Source: Pirellulaceae bacterium
GTDB lineage: Bacteria; Planctomycetota; Planctomycetia; Pirellulales; Pirellulaceae
Assembly (NCBI GenBank): GCA_020846515.1
Contig: JADLDX010000341.1
Span: 1 to 6,951 of the forward strand
DNA length: 6,951 nucleotides
Direction of reading: 5' to 3'
The notes under the pieces are model-generated. The model made no database searches. It worked only from the letters and a program-made list of their open reading frames with translations, and was not told where the DNA came from. The translations under genes and the position numbers were made by a program. Positions within the stretch are counted from its first letter, which is position 1, and the number at the start of each line of letters is the position of its first letter. Of this stretch, positions 4,287 through 6,951 are shown piece by piece.

Positions 4287-6951
4287 ATGTTTATGAACTC
4301 GATGATCTGTCGCCGACTGCTACTGTGCGGTCTGTGCTTGTGCTTAACGTCGACCGCCGTCGCACAAAACCCGGCGGCCGAACCGGACTACTCAGCCGAA
4401 TTACCGCGCATCAAACCGTTGACGGTGGACGAGGCGCTGAAAAGCTTTCAGGTCCAACCTGGTTTTCGAGTGGAATTGGTCGCGGCTGAACCTCTGGTCA
4501 CCGATCCGGTAGCCTTTGCCTTTAACGGCGATGGCTTCCTGTTTGTGGTCGAGATGCGTGACTACAGCGAACAAGAGACCGAGCATCTAGGCAGCATTGC
4601 CCGATTGGAAGATGTCGATCACGACGGCCGCATGGACAAACGCACGACCTTTGCCGAAGGACTGTCTTGGCCGACCGCCATCTGGCCTTGGAAAAACGGC
4701 GTGCTAGTCGCCGAACCTCCGAAACTAATTTGGTTTGGCGATTCCAATGGCGATGGTGTCAGCGACACGCGGCAAGTGTGGTACGAAGGCTTTGGCCGCG
4801 GCAATGTGCAAGGCTTGGTTAATAGCCTGCGCTGGACCGTGGATGGCTACATCCAAGGTGCTACCAGCAGTAGCGGCGCTGATCTAAAGGGTGGCCCCGA
4901 AACGCCAGATGCCGACAAAACGATTGCTCTTCGTGGTCGAGACTTCACCCTGGATCCCACGACAAAAAATCTCGAGCCCGCCAGCGGTGGCGGTCAACAC
5001 GGCATGTGCTTCAATCGTTGGGGCGACAAGTTTGCGACCAGCAATAGCGACCACCTGCAACAGATCATTAACCTCGACAGTTGGCTGTCCAGTCATACGG
5101 CCAATGTGCCGATTCCCAGCTTGCGACGCAGCATCGCTGAGGATGGACCACAAGCTGAAGGGTATCGGGCTAGTCCCGTCGCACCATGGCGCCTCGTGCG
5201 CACGCGTTTGCGCATGAGCGGTGCAGTGCCTGGTGTCGTCGAAGGCGGCGGTCGCGCGGCCGGTTATTTTACCGGCGCTACGGCCACCTGCATCATGGAT
5301 CGCGAAATGGGATTTGGTGACGCCGAACATGACACGGCCATCGTGTGCGACGTAGGCAGCAATCTGGTACACCGCAAACGCATGTCATCCAAGGGATTGT
5401 TCTGGTCCGGTCAACGCATCGACAGCGAGAGCGAACTGATGCGATCCAGTGACATTTGGTTCCGCCCAGTGCAGTTGGGCGATGGCCCCGATGGCGCACT
5501 TTATGTCGCCGATATGTATCGCGAAGTCATCGAGCATCCCAAGAGTTTACCACCAGTCATCAAGAAGCACCTCGACTTGACTAGCGGTCGCGATCGCGGT
5601 CGCATATGGCGACTGGTTCCCACGGCCAGTCAACTGGTGACAGCGCCCAAAGCCACGCAGTTGCCAGGCAAGATGTCGGCCACTGAACTGGTCAAACAAC
5701 TAGATCATCCTGTCGCCTGGCAACGCCGCATGGCCAGCCAATTGCTGATCGAACGCGGCGAACGTGACGCCGTACCGGCATTGCAGGCACAAGCCATCGA
5801 AGGCAAGTTGCCCGAAGGACGATTGCTGGCTCTGTATGTCCTCAATCGCCTGCAATCATTGGCCACGGATGTCCTGAAGAAAGCCTTGGCCGATAAACAC
5901 CCGCGAGTCCTGGCGCACGCCATCAATCTCGTGGCTGCCAGCGGCCAAGCCTCTGATTATCCAGCTTTGCTCAAGCAACTGCCCGTAGACGACTCCTATG
6001 TGCAACTCGCCCTAGCCATGGTGGCTGAGAAACTGCCCATCGATGGCAAAGCCGAACTGCTGAGCAAGGTGCTGGGCAAAACCAGCGAGCCGCTGACTCG
6101 AGCCGTCTGCCTGGTAGCCGCGGGCAACGATAGTCCCGCGCTGTTTGCTGGAAAACTCGGCGACGATCTAACCGGCGGCGTACTGCCCATGGTGCTCCCT
6201 GCCTGGAGCAGCAGTCTCCGCGGCGCAGCCGGCGCCGATCAAGCTGCGTTCCGTCAGTCGCTGACAACGCTACTGACCGGCAAGCTCTCCACGCCTGGCG
6301 CCGTGCGCAATGCCTGGATCAGCTCACTGTCGCGTTTGCCCAGTCGCAGTCAGGCCGACGCGCTGCTGAGTCTAATGGATGACAAGTCGAAGAGTGACTT
6401 GATGACCTACATTCGCACCAGCACACAGCCCAAAGCCGATGGCGAAATTGCTAAACTCGAGTGGTCGCGTTTTCTGCCGACCGAAGAGGTCAGCACGTTA
6501 GCTAAAGAACTGATCGCGCCCACGACTGTTGAGTCGCAGCAATTGGTGATGGCCGAGTCACTCTTATGGAACGATTCGGAGCAGGCAATCAAGATCCTGC
6601 TACCTGAATTGCCGCGCATGACACCTGTTCTGAAGAGTCAAGTCCTGGGTGCGATCATGCGTTATTCGTCCCTGCTGGAACGCGTCGCCAGCGCGATTGA
6701 ACGCAAAGAGATTAGCAAAGCTGAAATCGCCCCTAACGTGCGCCAGCAGTTGTTTGCCATCCCCAATAAGGCACTGGCTGAGCGATTCAAAGAGCTGCTC
6801 AACACAGCCTCGGCCGACCGTGCGCAAGTTATCGAACGCTATCGTCCCGAGCTAAGCAAAGTGGCTGAGCTGAAAGAGGCTCAAATTGCATCAGGACGCA
6901 TGGCCTTTCAAAAGGTGTGCGCCCAGTGCCATCGTTTGCAAGACATCGGTA
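4287..6951 (+). CDS. Exported PVC-type dehydrogenase with HEAT-like region and c-type haem site (3' truncated)
   Basis: An uninterrupted frame of 888 codons runs off the right edge. Residues 1-26 are a signal peptide: RR, a Leu/Cys-rich core, then AVA before Q27; the mature protein should be periplasmic. Residues about 45-445 match the Planctomycetes/Verrucomicrobia membrane-bound dehydrogenase propeller, with FVVEMRDY (86-93), HGMCFNRWGD (238-247), GDGPDGALYVADMYREVIEH (398-417) and GRIWRLVP (438-445). Two calcium-type loops are visible: D109-x-D-x-DG-x-x-D117 and D152-x-N-x-DG-x-x-D160. Residues about 460-860 are Ala/Leu-rich helices like the HEAT repeats of this family. Residues 878-882 are CAQCH, the c-type haem attachment motif of the family's C-terminal haem domain; its Met ligand would be past the edge. 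Family knowledge suggests oxidation of a sugar or alcohol with electron transfer to the haem; the substrate is unknown. TAA 4281 closes the frame upstream, so ATG 4287 is the first start; ATG 4293 and 4302 are alternatives. Confidence 0.93.
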   Translation, partial: MFMNSMICRRLLLCGLCLCLTSTAVAQNPAAEPDYSAELPRIKPLTVDEALKSFQVQPGFRVELVAAEPLVTDPVAFAFNGDGFLFVVEMRDYSEQETEHLGSIARLEDVDHDGRMDKRTTFAEGLSWPTAIWPWKNGVLVAEPPKLIWFGDSNGDGVSDTRQVWYEGFGRGNVQGLVNSLRWTVDGYIQGATSSSGADLKGGPETPDADKTIALRGRDFTLDPTTKNLEPASGGGQHGMCFNRWGDKFATSNSDHLQQIINLDSWLSSHTANVPIPSLRRSIAEDGPQAEGYRASPVAPWRLVRTRLRMSGAVPGVVEGGGRAAGYFTGATATCIMDREMGFGDAEHDTAIVCDVGSNLVHRKRMSSKGLFWSGQRIDSESELMRSSDIWFRPVQLGDGPDGALYVADMYREVIEHPKSLPPVIKKHLDLTSGRDRGRIWRLVPTASQLVTAPKATQLPGKMSATELVKQLDHPVAWQRRMASQLLIERGERDAVPALQAQAIEGKLPEGRLLALYVLNRLQSLATDVLKKALADKHPRVLAHAINLVAASGQASDYPALLKQLPVDDSYVQLALAMVAEKLPIDGKAELLSKVLGKTSEPLTRAVCLVAAGNDSPALFAGKLGDDLTGGVLPMVLPAWSSSLRGAAGADQAAFRQSLTTLLTGKLSTPGAVRNAWISSLSRLPSRSQADALLSLMDDKSKSDLMTYIRTSTQPKADGEIAKLEWSRFLPTEEVSTLAKELIAPTTVESQQLVMAESLLWNDSEQAIKILLPELPRMTPVLKSQVLGAIMRYSSLLERVASAIERKEISKAEIAPNVRQQLFAIPNKALAERFKELLNTASADRAQVIERYRPELSKVAELKEAQIASGRMAFQKVCAQCHRLQDIG

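Noticed and set aside
4884..5372. A 162-codon open frame on the - strand
   Set aside because: It is fully inside the PVC-type dehydrogenase propeller on the other strand and has no ribosome site or domain.

Overview
The window looks like a chromosomal segment of a planctomycete, most likely the Pirellula/Rhodopirellula group. The strongest evidence is the last gene: an exported protein with a PVC-type dehydrogenase propeller, HEAT-like helices and a C-terminal CXXCH haem site, an architecture typical of Planctomycetes and Verrucomicrobia. Other support is the DUF116-polyprenyl synthetase fusion, moderate GC content, weak or absent Shine-Dalgarno sequences and loosely packed same-strand genes. 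The genus assignment is inference. All five genes lie on the + strand.

Layout. Positions 2-256 hold the last 84 codons of a terpenoid (squalene/diterpene-type) cyclase that enters from the left edge. After 21 bp, and in the same reading frame, comes a 644-residue protein (278-2212) that joins a cysteine-rich DUF116 domain to a trans-isoprenyl diphosphate synthase. A 163-bp gap with short repeats and a hairpin leads to a 184-residue chorismate-lyase-like protein (2376-2930). A 136-bp gap with a 16-bp tandem repeat precedes a GRHPR/GyaR-type D-2-hydroxyacid dehydrogenase (3067-4077). A 209-bp gap with a tandem 11-mer and a hairpin precedes the PVC-type dehydrogenase/cytochrome (4287 to the right edge, truncated just after its haem motif).

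How the genes may work together. The first two genes are tightly spaced and form a plausible two-step terpenoid unit: the synthase makes a linear prenyl diphosphate and the cyclase cyclises a polyprenyl substrate. The chorismate-lyase-like protein could supply 4-hydroxybenzoate or a related aromatic acid, so a prenylated or terpenoid-aromatic product is possible. It is separated by 163 bp and may be an independent unit. The dehydrogenase and the exported dehydrogenase/cytochrome look like general metabolic genes with their own upstream regions.

The most interesting points are the DUF116-synthase fusion, its altered second aspartate motif (NDLND) built from a perfect 9-bp duplication, the single in-frame stop separating cyclase and synthase, and the 16-bp iterated repeat before the dehydrogenase. 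No RNA genes, CRISPR arrays, insertion sequences or phage genes were seen.
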